A DNA stretch of 7,102 nucleotides from Thiohalomonas sp. (GTDB lineage: Bacteria > Pseudomonadota > Gammaproteobacteria > GRL18): positions 1 to 7,102 of the forward strand of contig JAIVER010000061.1 of NCBI GenBank assembly GCA_023864145.1, given 5' to 3'. Of the stretch, positions 7,057 to 7,102 are shown piece after piece (the stretch's first letter is position 1; each line of letters starts with the position of its first letter). The position numbers and the translations under genes were made by a program. Under the pieces are notes generated by a model. The model saw nothing but the letters and a program-made list of their open reading frames with translations, had not been told where the DNA came from and searched no databases.

Positions 7057-7102
7057 CGCAAATTACTCTCACAGCCCATGAAAAATCAGCTCTAGAAATG
7101 CA
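6997..7102 (+). mobile_element. Probable left end of an insertion sequence inside kdsD (partial)
   Basis: From about 6997 the KdsD similarity is lost in all frames, and a new forward open frame begins at 7008 that runs off the window. The junction contains TATA (6994-6997). IS630/Tc1-type elements insert at TA and duplicate it, so either TA could be the target. The right end and the terminal inverted repeat partner lie outside the window, so the boundary and family are inferred rather than seen. Confidence 0.5.
7053..7102 (+). CDS. N-terminus of a possible IS630-family transposase (partial)
   Basis: Only 16 complete codons are visible from the ATG at 7053 (MTQITLTAHEKSALEM), after which the window ends inside a codon starting CA. 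The pattern of a short beta-like ITLT segment followed by an EK-S-LE-M helix resembles the N-terminus of IS630-family transposases, which usually begin with a similar ITLT or IxLT stretch leading into a helix and a Q/H-H residue pair. An in-frame ATG at 7008 would add 15 residues (MEMLDFYREEDQNYP), and a purine-rich AGAGAAGAAG precedes 7053 at slightly long spacing, so the start is undecided. Sixteen residues are too few for a firm family call. The location at the break in kdsD is the stronger argument. Confidence 0.4.
   Translation, partial: MTQITLTAHEKSALEM

Overview
The window looks like a piece of an AT-rich gammaproteobacterial chromosome. The evidence is TrkA and TrkH proteins of the same lengths as the E. 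coli proteins as I remember them (458 and 483 aa), an NtrX-type response regulator, and Kdo (lipopolysaccharide inner-core sugar) genes, all on the + strand. I cannot name the genus. The mix of intact housekeeping genes with decayed genes and transposon debris would fit a free-living or symbiotic sulfur- or methane-oxidising gammaproteobacterium, but that is only a guess.

Region 1 (1-4388) is a tight gene row. The last 24 codons of an unidentified upstream gene are followed by an NtrX-like regulator (109-1512), trkA (1533-2909) and trkH (2937-4388), with gaps of 20 and 27 bp. TrkH is the membrane potassium channel/transporter subunit and TrkA its cytoplasmic nucleotide-binding gating ring. 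The regulator may be co-transcribed with them. Its AAA+ domain has lost most residues needed to work as a sigma54-activating ATPase, so it probably acts as a phosphorylation-controlled DNA-binding protein.

Region 2 (4389-5801) is about 1.4 kb without an intact gene. It holds a class I SAM-dependent methyltransferase pseudogene (4484-5070; one net frameshift and two in-frame stops), about 450 bp of AT-rich sequence with a few degenerate short repeats, a frameshifted C-terminal remnant of a REP-associated tyrosine transposase (RAYT, about 5518-5692), and a 28-bp REP-like palindrome (5773-5800).

Region 3 (5802-7102) carries kdsB (5844-6635), for CMP-Kdo synthesis, and the start of kdsD/kpsF (from 6688), for arabinose-5-phosphate isomerase, the first step of Kdo synthesis. 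The KdsD similarity stops abruptly after about 103 codons near 6996. Past that point the sequence looks like the left end of an insertion element, possibly IS630 family, whose transposase frame runs off the window. The local kdsD therefore appears to be interrupted.
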